21,845 nucleotides of DNA from Micavibrio aeruginosavorus (GTDB lineage: Bacteria > Pseudomonadota > Alphaproteobacteria > Micavibrionales > Micavibrionaceae). The stretch covers positions 1 to 21,845 of the forward strand of contig QFQB01000039.1 in NCBI GenBank assembly GCA_003241475.1. The letters are read 5' to 3'. Shown here one piece after another: positions 1-6,247 of this stretch; the stretch's first letter is position 1; each line of letters begins with the position of its first letter. The notes under the pieces are model-generated. The model was not told where the DNA came from and did not search any database. It worked only from the letters and a program-made list of their open reading frames with translations. The position numbers were made by a program, and so were the translations under genes.

Positions 1-216
1 AAAGAAAAGACGTTCTCCTCTAAGGACAAGAAGCCTTTTGCCGAGCGCAAGAAGGACGACAAGAAATCCTTCAAGAAAAAGGATGGCGGCAAGCCCAAGC
101 GCGACGATCGGGATTCCCGCGAGGACCGCGTTTATTCGAGCAACCCCGACAAGTTCGAGGATTCACCCTTCGCGATTTTGCAAAACCTGAAGCTGGGCAA
201 TGATAAGAAAAACTGA
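1..216 (+). CDS. C-terminal tail of a truncated protein (possibly helicase-related)
   Basis: The frame is open from the first base of the window to a TGA at 214-216, giving 71 residues of an unfinished gene. The first 45 residues or so are almost entirely Lys, Asp, Arg and Ser and must be disordered. The last part reads DKFEDSPFAILQNLKLG followed by a short basic end. From memory, some alphaproteobacterial SUV3-like/MgpS-type helicase proteins have a basic tail ending in a similar 'DSPFA-x-L-x-x-L' motif, so this could be such a tail; that is inference from a short motif. The domains that would settle identity lie outside the window. Confidence 0.6.
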   Translation, partial: KEKTFSSKDKKPFAERKKDDKKSFKKKDGGKPKRDDRDSREDRVYSSNPDKFEDSPFAILQNLKLGNDKKN

Positions 217-265
217 TCCGTCATCCCGAACGCGCTCGCGCGGAGGGATCTTTGGACATCATTGC

Positions 266-706
266 ATGCCGAAGATTCCTCGCCCTAAAGGGTTCGGAAC
301 GACGGTTTGTTTTATGCTCGCGCTTCTTTTCCCGTTTTCCGCAGATGCCCAGCAAAATTCCGCAGGCATGTTTTCAGGATCGTATCTGCACGAGCTTTGC
401 CGCAGCGATGCAAAGGGCAAGGAAATGGTAAAGGGCGGACATACGGCCTGTCAGGCCTATATTGCGGGCGTAATCGACTACCACAAGCTGATGAAGTCGC
501 TCGGCACGGCGCCCGTTATCGATTTTTGCGTGCCCAACACCATTCCGATGCGCCATCTGCAAAATATCGTCTGGGTCTATCTGGCCAAAAATCCCCAAAA
601 CGGAGAATTTTTGGCGGCGCCCGCCGTGACGCTGGCGCTCTATGAATATTTCCCGTGCCGCGTAGCCGCGCCATCGAGCAAATCCAAGAAAAAATACAAG
701 CGCTAA
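266..706 (+). CDS. Secreted Rap1a/Tai-like protein
   Basis: The product is a 146-aa exported protein. Residues 1-28 form a signal peptide: a basic n-region with K3, R6 and K8, a hydrophobic stretch VCFMLALLF, and a likely cleavage after ADA. The mature part shows the Rap1a pattern: an 'ELC' near residue 45, 'ACQAYIAGVIDY' around 61-72, 'FCVP' at 87-90 and a final 'YFPC' at 128-131. The four cysteines C45, C62, C88 and C131 could form the two disulfides typical of the family. Rap1a proteins of Serratia are periplasmic immunity proteins against type VI amidase effectors, but most relatives have no known effector and none is visible here. An in-frame ATG at 200 lies inside the preceding gene; I prefer 266 because it gives a normal signal peptide. 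The stop overlaps that of the convergent methyltransferase by 4 bases. Confidence 0.8.
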   Translation: MPKIPRPKGFGTTVCFMLALLFPFSADAQQNSAGMFSGSYLHELCRSDAKGKEMVKGGHTACQAYIAGVIDYHKLMKSLGTAPVIDFCVPNTIPMRHLQNIVWVYLAKNPQNGEFLAAPAVTLALYEYFPCRVAAPSSKSKKKYKR

Positions 707-2292
707 GCGTTCTTGCACCAGAACACATACATGTTGCGGAATGTGTCGGGATATTTTTGTTCGAACTTGTCCCAGTTGTTCAAATCGCGCTGGCCAGGGT
801 CGTGCGCAAAGCGTTTCGCGTAGAGCATTTTCGTTTTGGCCGGGAGGTAGAATCCTTCGAAGGACAGGCCCAGTTTTTGCAGATGCTCCGCAATCATCAA
901 AGGCGTGAACTGCAGTTCCTGCACATGGAAAAGCAGATCGCAGCATTCATTCAGAAAATAATAATCATAGAATTCGGCGATGTTTTTCCATGATCTTCGC
1001 TTCAAGAGTTTTTGGATATTCTGCCGGAAGTTGCGGATGCTGTCGTCGCCGGCGTCGTATCCTTTGCGGGCGATGGCTTTGCGGGCCTCGTTGATTTCAC
1101 GGCGCGCAGGTTTGGAATAAAGCGCCACGCGCATCAGGCCGTCAGGGTTTAAAACGGATTTGAGCGCGGCCCAGCCGTCATAAGGAGAAGCCATGTGATG
1201 CAGAACGCCCGAGCTTGCAATGAAATCGAATGTCATGCCGGCCTTGCCGATCTGCAAAATATCGGCTTGGCGGAACGCTATGTTTTTCAATCCGTATTCG
1301 CGGGCTTTGGCTTGGCCGTAGGCAAGGCTTGCGGTGCTGAGATCGACGGCGAGGACTTGCGCATCGGGATAGGTGAGCGCCAGTTCGATGGCTTCTTTTC
1401 CCGTGCCGCAGCCGGCGTTGAGGATTTGCGCGCCGGGCTTTCCGGCGGCGGCCCTTTCCTGCTCGCTCACCACATGCGGCGCGGCGGCGTCCCACGCGGG
1501 GTAGGGATATTTTTCGTACTGGGACTGCACCAGAAGCGATATCGCATCATCGATCGGCGTCAGCGGCGCAATGGAGCGGCGCTCCTGCTCGATGCGCTCT
1601 CCTGCGGCGGCTTGTTCTTTGGCAAGATCAATCCATGAGGGCGATGGTTGCTTTACAAGGTTGGCATCGGCGATGGTGCGATAGCAGGCAAGGAGAACTT
1701 GATCGCGCTCTGTCTGCTGCAGGCTGTCCAGAATTTTCTTTTCCTCATCGGTAGCAAAGAAAACATATTCCGTGCGGTGGCAATAGCGCGCCAGAACATA
1801 GGCGAGCGCGGGCGGCAAGGACGTCGTCTCACGCCGTTCGAGCAAGTAGCGCCGCAGAAAGGTCAGGAAACGCTCGAACGCAATATTGGGAACAGTGGTT
1901 CGGGCAATGCCGTACAGAAAGTAGGGGTTTTCAAAGAGCGCGGTTTTTTCGATGGAGGAAATTTTTTTGGCGAAGGCGGAATATTTTTTGATCTTCACCA
2001 GCTTCGGGAACGGTTTGAACGCCGGATCGGCCAGCATCAGGCTTTGCCATGCGCTTCCCGCGCGCGACCAGTCGGTCGCAGGGTCGGCAAGGCATTCGGT
2101 CATCAGGGTTTTCAACGTGCCGCTGATGATGCGCAGGTTTTTGGGCTGCAGGTAGCGTATGAACTCGTTTTTGTAGGCAACGATGTCCGGCGCTTCGCGC
2201 ATCGCCTTCCCGTAAAGATGGATGGCATTGATGATCGAATTTCCTGCGGCCATGCCGCGGGCTTGCTGGATGTAATCTTCGGCGGCGCTCAT
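703..2292 (-). CDS. Helical-repeat (TPR-like) SAM-dependent methyltransferase
   Basis: The product is a 529-aa, probably cytoplasmic protein. The N-terminal half is helical; its first part (AAGNSIINAIHLYGKAMREAP) resembles one TPR unit. A class I methyltransferase domain follows: motif I is NAGCGTG at about residues 292-298, an acidic 'VLAVDLS' strand follows some 20 residues later, and 'SSGVLHHM' lies near residue 366. A C-terminal region of about 130 residues follows, of the sort seen in bacterial TPR-methyltransferase fusions. The substrate cannot be told from the sequence. The start at 2292 is chosen because it makes an ATGA overlap with the stop of the upstream permease; the frame stays open to 2370, but that would run deep into the permease gene. 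It is the last gene of the csoR-permease unit. Confidence 0.82.
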   Translation of the reverse strand: MSAAEDYIQQARGMAAGNSIINAIHLYGKAMREAPDIVAYKNEFIRYLQPKNLRIISGTLKTLMTECLADPATDWSRAGSAWQSLMLADPAFKPFPKLVKIKKYSAFAKKISSIEKTALFENPYFLYGIARTTVPNIAFERFLTFLRRYLLERRETTSLPPALAYVLARYCHRTEYVFFATDEEKKILDSLQQTERDQVLLACYRTIADANLVKQPSPSWIDLAKEQAAAGERIEQERRSIAPLTPIDDAISLLVQSQYEKYPYPAWDAAAPHVVSEQERAAAGKPGAQILNAGCGTGKEAIELALTYPDAQVLAVDLSTASLAYGQAKAREYGLKNIAFRQADILQIGKAGMTFDFIASSGVLHHMASPYDGWAALKSVLNPDGLMRVALYSKPARREINEARKAIARKGYDAGDDSIRNFRQNIQKLLKRRSWKNIAEFYDYYFLNECCDLLFHVQELQFTPLMIAEHLQKLGLSFEGFYLPAKTKMLYAKRFAHDPGQRDLNNWDKFEQKYPDTFRNMYVFWCKNA

Positions 2293-3362
2293 GCGAATAA
2301 ATTCAACAGGATTCCCAGTATGATAACCTGCGGCAATGTCACGAGCGGCAGGAACAAGGCGATTTTCCATGATTTCGTTGCTTCTTTCAAGACCATCACT
2401 TCGGTGTAGTCCGTGGCGACGCCCGCCATCAAAAAGGCGAAAGCGTTGCCCGGCGCGCCCGCGCGGGTGACGAGGTCGGCGGCGATGGGCGAGGAGCCTT
2501 CGGAACAGACTTCCAGAATGGTAGCAAAAAAGACGGTCGCCAGCATGCCGAGCGCGGTGGGGCCGAAATATTGCGCGAAACTTTCTGGTGTAAAAAAGAT
2601 GCGTAGGACCGAGGCGATGACGATGCCGACTAGTAGCCAGCGTACAACCATTTGTGAATCTTTCATGCCACCCACAAGCATGGATTTAAAAAAAGTGGGG
2701 GTCCACCGGACGGCCGATAGTTGGCGTTTTGCTTCGGGCCAGAATTTAAAATCTTCGGGCATGTCGAAGGCGTTGGGGTTGGCGGGCAATATTTTCCGGT
2801 CAACCAGCGCATCGAAAATCAGGCCTGAAATAAAGGCGACCACGACCGACAACACCAGAAACAGAACCGTCAATTTCAAGCCGATCATGGCGATCAGAAT
2901 AAAAGTGAGGGAGATGGAATTCCACGGCGAAGCGATCAGGAAAGCCATGACTTGGCCGATGCTTGCGCCGCGTTCGTATATCTTGGTGCCGACCATCAAA
3001 ATGCCGTGGCTGCAAAGATCGAGCAGAACGCCCGCCAGCATGGCGCGGCCGATGCCGCTTGCGCCTTTTTTGTGGCCGAGCACGGACATGACGAATTCGC
3101 GCGGCACGCGGGCGAGCAGGGCAAGGAAGAAAATCCCGATCAGAACGCCCCACCATGTCGCGTTGACGAATTCATGGATGGAGTGAGTGTAGGTATGAAG
3201 CCAGTGATATTGATTGATGACCGGCGCGCCCGAAAGATAAAGCAGATAGGGGATAAGGATAAGCGGCGTGCAGACGATCATCATCCAATCGCGCTTGGAG
3301 GAATGGCTATGGCCTTCGTGGGGATCGTTGGCTTTGGGTGCGTGGCAACAGGAACTAGTCAT
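2289..3362 (-). CDS. ArsP/DUF318-type permease, probable metal efflux
   Basis: This polytopic inner-membrane protein of about 357 aa has roughly eight hydrophobic segments. Conserved-looking signatures are 'LLDLCSHGI' and 'ASPWNSISLTFIL' in the first half and 'LEVCSEGSSPIAADL' with 'AGVATDYTEVMVLKE' in the second, a repeated architecture as in the PF03773 permease family, which includes ArsP and the SO_0444-type Cu/Zn exporters. The cytosol-facing start carries SSCCHAPK and HEGHSHSS, a Cys/His cluster that could bind soft metal ions. It overlaps the end of the CsoR-type regulator gene, and the ribosome site AAGAGG lies 4 bases before the ATG at 3362 but only 1 base before an ATG at 3365. The partner regulator suggests copper as the substrate, but arsenical or zinc export cannot be excluded. 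Confidence 0.82.
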   Translation of the reverse strand: MTSSCCHAPKANDPHEGHSHSSKRDWMMIVCTPLILIPYLLYLSGAPVINQYHWLHTYTHSIHEFVNATWWGVLIGIFFLALLARVPREFVMSVLGHKKGASGIGRAMLAGVLLDLCSHGILMVGTKIYERGASIGQVMAFLIASPWNSISLTFILIAMIGLKLTVLFLVLSVVVAFISGLIFDALVDRKILPANPNAFDMPEDFKFWPEAKRQLSAVRWTPTFFKSMLVGGMKDSQMVVRWLLVGIVIASVLRIFFTPESFAQYFGPTALGMLATVFFATILEVCSEGSSPIAADLVTRAGAPGNAFAFLMAGVATDYTEVMVLKEATKSWKIALFLPLVTLPQVIILGILLNLFA

Positions 3363-3642
3363 CATACCTCTTGAACAAGTCTTTCAATTCATCGATTTTT
3401 TTCTGCACGGCGGCGGGGTCGTGCGCGTTCAGGCTTTCCATCACGCAGTGATTTAAGTGACGCTCCAGAATGCTCGCCTCCAGACCTTTGAGGGCGGCGC
3501 GCGCGGCGCGGATCTGGGTGAGTATTTCCGGGCAATGGCGGTCATCCTCGATCATCTTTTTCACGCCCGCAATCTGTCCGCCGATGCGGTTCAGGCGCGG
3601 GATATCGGTGCTATGGTCGGGATGCGAGTGTTTTTGCGTCAT
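3355..3642 (-). CDS. csoR: CsoR-family metal-sensing repressor
   Basis: The product is a 95-aa all-helical CsoR/RcnR/FrmR-family repressor. The family core 'RLNRIGGQI-GVKKMIEDDRHC' runs from residue 16 to 37 and continues through 'IRAARAAL'. The ligand positions read C37, H62 and C66, the X-Y-Z pattern of Cu(I)-sensing CsoR (C36/H61/C65 in the M. tuberculosis protein). It differs from nickel/cobalt RcnR (H-C-H-H) and from the FrmR formaldehyde sensors. The N-terminus has extra histidines (H5, H7, H10). Apo-repressor would be expected to hold the operator at 3665-3683 and release it on Cu(I) binding, switching on itself, the permease and the methyltransferase. The metal assignment comes from ligand positions only. 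Confidence 0.85.
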   Translation of the reverse strand: MTQKHSHPDHSTDIPRLNRIGGQIAGVKKMIEDDRHCPEILTQIRAARAALKGLEASILERHLNHCVMESLNAHDPAAVQKKIDELKDLFKRYDD

Positions 3643-3662
3643 TTTTAGCCTATATATCCCAT

Positions 3663-3691
3663 ATTATACCCCCATAGGGTATATACGCAAG
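3663..3691 (-). promoter_or_regulatory. Predicted csoR promoter
   Basis: On the minus strand a perfect TATAAT (3668-3663) is preceded, after 16 bases, by TTGCGT (3690-3685). The -10 box lies about 20 bases before the csoR start codon, so the leader would be short. The spacer and -10 box are covered by the palindrome at 3665-3683. Confidence 0.5.
3665..3683. promoter_or_regulatory. Candidate CsoR operator palindrome
   Basis: TATACCC-ccata-GGGTATA is a perfect 7-bp inverted repeat around a 5-base centre, placed 22 bases upstream of the csoR start and lying over the predicted promoter. CsoR/RcnR-type repressors bind G/C tracts flanked by A/T-rich inverted repeats of this kind. The identity is inferred from position and form. 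Confidence 0.65.
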
Positions 3692-3763
3692 AGAAAAAGG
3701 GAACTAAAACGTCTTTCATGCTTAGTAGCGATGCGCTGACAGCGAAAACAAGGGGGCTTGGCC

Positions 3764-4072
3764 ATGAGATATCTTTTTGTAATGCTTTTTGTTCTGACCG
3801 GTTTGGCAACGCCGGCATTGGCCGACCGTCAGGTTTATTCGCCGTACCCGCAACCGACGTTCGCCAACGATCCGTACGGCATGGCGCAACAGCAGGCGAT
3901 CGTGAATTCATACCGTCAAACGCCCAACACCTATATGGTCTATCCGGGCCGCGAGCAATACGGACAGGCGTATGGCTCTATTCCCCGCCATCCGGGCGAT
4001 TACCGCGATGCGGTGGACCGCGGATCTTGGACAGGCGGCGGCAGCGGATCGCGCTCGTTCGATATCCGCTAA
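3764..4072 (+). CDS. Small secreted Tyr/Pro/Gln-rich protein
   Basis: The product is 102 aa with an N-terminal signal peptide (RYLFVMLFVLTGLATPALA, cleavage likely after ALA-D). The mature part has no hydrophobic core; it is rich in Tyr, Pro, Gln and Gly and ends in a Gly/Ser stretch (GGGSGSRSFDIR). This suggests a flexible periplasmic or exported protein. I recognise no domain. The ATG at 3764 is chosen because AGGGGG at 3751-3756 sits 7 bases before it; an in-frame TTG two codons earlier is less well placed. A terminator-like hairpin follows at 4099-4130. It is transcribed divergently from csoR, with about 120 bases between the starts. Confidence 0.6.
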   Translation: MRYLFVMLFVLTGLATPALADRQVYSPYPQPTFANDPYGMAQQQAIVNSYRQTPNTYMVYPGREQYGQAYGSIPRHPGDYRDAVDRGSWTGGGSGSRSFDIR

Positions 4073-4098
4073 AATTTTACGCAAATACAAGGGCAACA

Positions 4099-4130
4099 AA
4101 AACGCGGAACCTTTTGGGACCGCGTTTTGT
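4099..4130 (+). terminator. Hairpin terminator after the small secreted protein
   Basis: AAAACGCGG (4099-4107) pairs with CCGCGTTTT (4120-4128) around a 12-base loop. The 3' arm itself supplies the T run. It lies 27 bases past the stop of the preceding gene. Confidence 0.6.
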
Positions 4131-4169
4131 TTGTAAGGCAGATCCGAAAATAATTATCAGGAGCCGATC

Positions 4170-4664
4170 ATGACAGACCATGTAACAGCCACATTCAAAA
4201 CACGCGTTGCCGCCGAAGATGCGGTGAACCAGCTTATCAACGCAGGATTTTTTCAAGAAGATATCAGCTTGCTCGTGACGGATACGACGCGCGGCAGTTC
4301 TTTTACCATCAAGGAAGGCGACAAGTCTGATTCCTACGAGGCAACGGGCGCGGAAGCGGGCGGAGCCTTCGGCGCGCTGACGGCTCTTCTTATTTCTACC
4401 TCCGTCATTCCAACAGCTGGGCTTTCCCTTGTCGCTATCGGTCCTATCGCGGCCACGCTTGTCGGGCTTGGCGCGGGCGGGCTTGCCGGTGGTTTGATCG
4501 GCGCGCTTGTCGGTGCTGGTGTGCCAGAGCACGAGGCAAAGCTATACGAAAAAGATATTAAAGCAGGTAGCATTCTTCTGGCCGTCTCCACGGACAGCAA
4601 GGAGGAGCGGAAACTTGCCGAAAAAGTGTTAAAGGATACGGATGCAACGAAAGTTGCCGCTTAG
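4170..4664 (+). CDS. Glycine-zipper general-stress-type protein
   Basis: The 164-aa product has three parts. Residues 1-50 form a small alpha/beta domain (VTATFKTRVAAEDAVNQLINAG, then ISLLVTD). The middle, about residues 60-115, is a Gly/Ala-rich hydrophobic hairpin with glycine-zipper spacing (GLGAGGLAGGLIGALVGAGV). The end returns to 'PEHEAKLYEKDIKAGSILLAVST', a second small alpha/beta segment. This layout matches membrane-associated proteins annotated as general stress protein (17M/YflT-like or DUF1269-like). Their biochemical role is unknown. CAGGAG at 4158-4163 is well placed before the ATG. The gene sits alone between two hairpin terminators. Confidence 0.7.
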   Translation: MTDHVTATFKTRVAAEDAVNQLINAGFFQEDISLLVTDTTRGSSFTIKEGDKSDSYEATGAEAGGAFGALTALLISTSVIPTAGLSLVAIGPIAATLVGLGAGGLAGGLIGALVGAGVPEHEAKLYEKDIKAGSILLAVSTDSKEERKLAEKVLKDTDATKVAA

Positions 4665-4696
4665 AAAAGTCTTCGGGTTTCCAACACCCCGTAAAA

Positions 4697-4737
4697 ACCT
4701 TCCGCGCTTTACCCCGGGCGCGGAGGTTTTTTTATTG
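4697..4737 (+). terminator. Rho-independent terminator after the stress-type gene
   Basis: CCTTCCGCGC pairs with GCGCGGAGG (one bulged T) around a short loop, followed immediately by seven T residues. It begins about 30 bases past the stop codon at 4664. Confidence 0.8.
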
Positions 4738-4762
4738 ATTTTCCATGTGTAAAGGCTATATA
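4735..4762 (+). promoter_or_regulatory. Predicted promoter of the 76-aa gene
   Basis: TTGATT (4735-4740) and TATATA (4757-4762) are separated by 16 bases, directly after the preceding terminator and 25 bases before the ATG at 4788. This is a sequence match only. Confidence 0.4.
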
Positions 4763-4787
4763 TCCCCGCAAAGATGTGGAGGAAACC

Positions 4788-5018
4788 ATGAGCACTGCTT
4801 TGAAAAGATATGTCGAAGATTTCCGCGCCGCCGCCGAGCAATCGCCGCAAGATGGTGCCGATATGTTCATGAAGCTCGTCAAAACAGCAAAAGCAGAAGA
4901 AGTAAGCGAGCGTACAACGGCTCAGCGCGTTGCGGATGTTATTCGTTTTCTGGGTGATGTCACCGAAGAGCAGAAAACGGCGATCGGCATTGCCCGCGTG
5001 CGCTTGCATTTCCAATAA
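4788..5018 (+). CDS. Small hypothetical protein (76 aa)
   Basis: The product is a soluble, mostly helical 76-aa protein (STALKRYVEDFRAAAEQS at the start, IARVRLHFQ at the end), with no signal peptide, no membrane segment and no cysteines. I recognise no family. The ATG at 4788 is chosen because GGAGG at 4778-4782 sits 5 bases before it; an in-frame GTG at 4776 would overlap that ribosome site. The gene has its own predicted promoter and a strong terminator 22 bases after the stop, so it is an independent unit. Confidence 0.65.
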   Translation: MSTALKRYVEDFRAAAEQSPQDGADMFMKLVKTAKAEEVSERTTAQRVADVIRFLGDVTEEQKTAIGIARVRLHFQ

Positions 5019-5039
5019 GCAAAACGCTTTTCAAAAGGC

Positions 5040-5064
5040 CCCGCCGTTGTGCGGGTTTTTTTTT
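5040..5064 (+). terminator. Rho-independent terminator
   Basis: CCCGC (5040-5044) pairs with GCGGG (5051-5055) around a six-base loop and is followed by nine T residues. It ends the 76-aa gene. On the other strand it lies just beyond the tRNA and could help stop that transcript too, though its T run there is short. Confidence 0.8.
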
Positions 5065-5071
5065 GGAAAAA

Positions 5072-5148
5072 TGGTCGGGGCAAGAGGATTCGAACCTCCG
5101 GCCTCTACGTCCCGAACGTAGCGCTCTACCAGGCTGAGCTATGCCCCG
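5072..5148 (-). tRNA. tRNA-Pro (anticodon CGG)
   Basis: Read on the minus strand, this 77-base segment folds as a full cloverleaf. The acceptor CGGGGCA pairs with TGCCCCG, and the discriminator A and an encoded CCA follow. The D-arm contains AGCTCAGCCTGGTAGAGC, the anticodon stem is CTACG/CGTAG, and the T-arm is GGAGGTTCGAATCCTC. The seven-base anticodon loop TTCGGGA places CGG at positions 34-36, reading the proline codon CCG. The C1-G72 pair fits bacterial tRNA-Pro. It lies downstream of the polyprenyl synthase gene on the same strand; no integrase or duplicated 3' end is visible, so I see no sign of use as an attachment site. Confidence 0.95.
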
Positions 5149-5207
5149 ACGGCTGGGTTGGCGATTTATAAGTGAAAAGGGCGGGGCTTGTCCAGCCCCG
5201 CCCCGCT

Positions 5208-6032
5208 TTAAAATTCCCGGTCCACGGTGAACAGGGCCAGATTGTCGAGCGTGGCGCGGATATCGGAATCCGGCGCTTCGGCCAATGCCTCGTGTGCCTT
5301 GGCGGCATATTCGCGGGCAAGGTCCATGGATTTTTGCAAGGCATTGTGACGGGTGAAAATCGCCTGTGCGCGAACAAGATCTGAATCCGTCTGGTCTTTG
5401 TTCGCCATGGTGCGGGTCCAGAAGTCTTTTTCTTCGGCCGTCGCGTTTTGAAGCGCGAAAATAACGGGCGCTGTCATCTTGCCTTCGCGGAAATCATCGC
5501 CAACCGTTTTGCCCAGTTTTTCCTGATTGGCGGAATAATCGAGAATATCATCCGCAATCTGGAAGGCGATGCCTAGATTCATGCCGTATTCGGCCATCAC
5601 TTGCGCGGCGTTCTTGTCGTGCCCTGCAATCAGAGGGCCGACCTCGCAAGCTGCTGCGAACAGCGCGGCGGTCTTGCCTTTGATAACATCAAGATATTCT
5701 TCTATCGGCGTGGAGAGATTTCCCTGAATGGAGAGTTGCAACACTTCGCCTTGGGCGATAATGGCGGAGGCATCGGACAAGACTTTGAGCACATGCAGAT
5801 TGCCGTCTTCGACCATCAGTTGGAAGGCGCGGGAGAAGAGAAAATCTCCAACCAGAACGCTGGCTTCGTTGCCGAAGACTTCGTTGGCGGATTTCTGGCC
5901 GCGGCGCTCATCGCTCGCATCGACGACATCGTCATGAAGGAGCGTTGCCGTATGGATGAATTCGACGGCGGTGGCCAGACGGTGGGCGCGGATCATATCG
6001 CCGCCGTAAAGAGACGATGCGGCCAGAGTCAT
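5208..6032 (-). CDS. Polyprenyl diphosphate synthase, main reading frame lacking its N-terminus
   Basis: This 274-aa frame carries most of an all-trans polyprenyl diphosphate synthase of the IspB/DdsA type, the enzyme that extends allylic diphosphates with isopentenyl diphosphate to build the ubiquinone side chain. The first aspartate-rich motif is in LLHDDVVD and the second in 'FQIADDILDYS', with the 'GKTVGDDFREGKMTAPVI' lid region after it. The first in-frame ATG (6032) lies after GGKRIRPL, which binds isopentenyl diphosphate and is encoded in the same frame just upstream without a start codon. Family members are usually about 320-340 aa. The missing N-terminus is encoded in another frame at 6029-6205. 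Either the locus is mutated or the sequence has an error; as read, the product should be poorly active or inactive. Confidence 0.8.
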   Translation of the reverse strand: MTLAASSLYGGDMIRAHRLATAVEFIHTATLLHDDVVDASDERRGQKSANEVFGNEASVLVGDFLFSRAFQLMVEDGNLHVLKVLSDASAIIAQGEVLQLSIQGNLSTPIEEYLDVIKGKTAALFAAACEVGPLIAGHDKNAAQVMAEYGMNLGIAFQIADDILDYSANQEKLGKTVGDDFREGKMTAPVIFALQNATAEEKDFWTRTMANKDQTDSDLVRAQAIFTRHNALQKSMDLAREYAAKAHEALAEAPDSDIRATLDNLALFTVDREF

Positions 6033-6205
6033 GAGCGGGCGTATGCGCTTGCCGCCGGCGGCGATCGGATCATCGGTACGGGAGAGTCCATGCGCGCCAC
6101 GATCATCTTGTTCACGGACGCCATGTCATCAGAAAGCAGGGACTGAAGGCGGTCCAGCGGGCTTTCGCTTGTATTTTGGGCTTTAATGCGGTTTAACGCT
6201 GTCAT
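6029..6205 (-). pseudogene. Frame-shifted N-terminus of the polyprenyl diphosphate synthase
   Basis: An ATG at 6205, preceded by AAGG, opens a 58-codon frame reading MTALNRIKAQNTSESPLDR and then 'LLSDDMASVNKMIVARMDSPVPMI', the usual start of these synthases. After PMI the family normally continues approximately PQLAGHLIAAGGKRxRP. Here the PQLAGHL portion is missing and the frame changes: AAGGKRIRPL is present, but in a different frame. The net loss is about 19 bases if the usual spacing holds, at roughly 6062-6073, where GATC occurs twice. The shifted frame ends at a TGA that overlaps the internal ATG at 6032 as ATGA, so translation could restart there. Confidence 0.8.
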
Positions 6206-6247
6206 AACCTTGAATTAGACCAGCGAAAGGCCCACGGCAAGCGGTTT

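Noticed and set aside
1648..2409. Plus-strand frame of 253 codons across the methyltransferase start and permease end
   Set aside because: It crosses two well-supported minus-strand genes and has no recognisable content.
4930..5121. Frame ending in MVGARGFEPPASTSRT
   Set aside because: This peptide is a well-known artefact of translating the complement of a tRNA T-arm; the bases belong to the terminator and tRNA-Pro.
5072..5148. tRNA as an integration site
   Set aside because: No integrase gene and no second copy of the tRNA 3' end were seen in the window.
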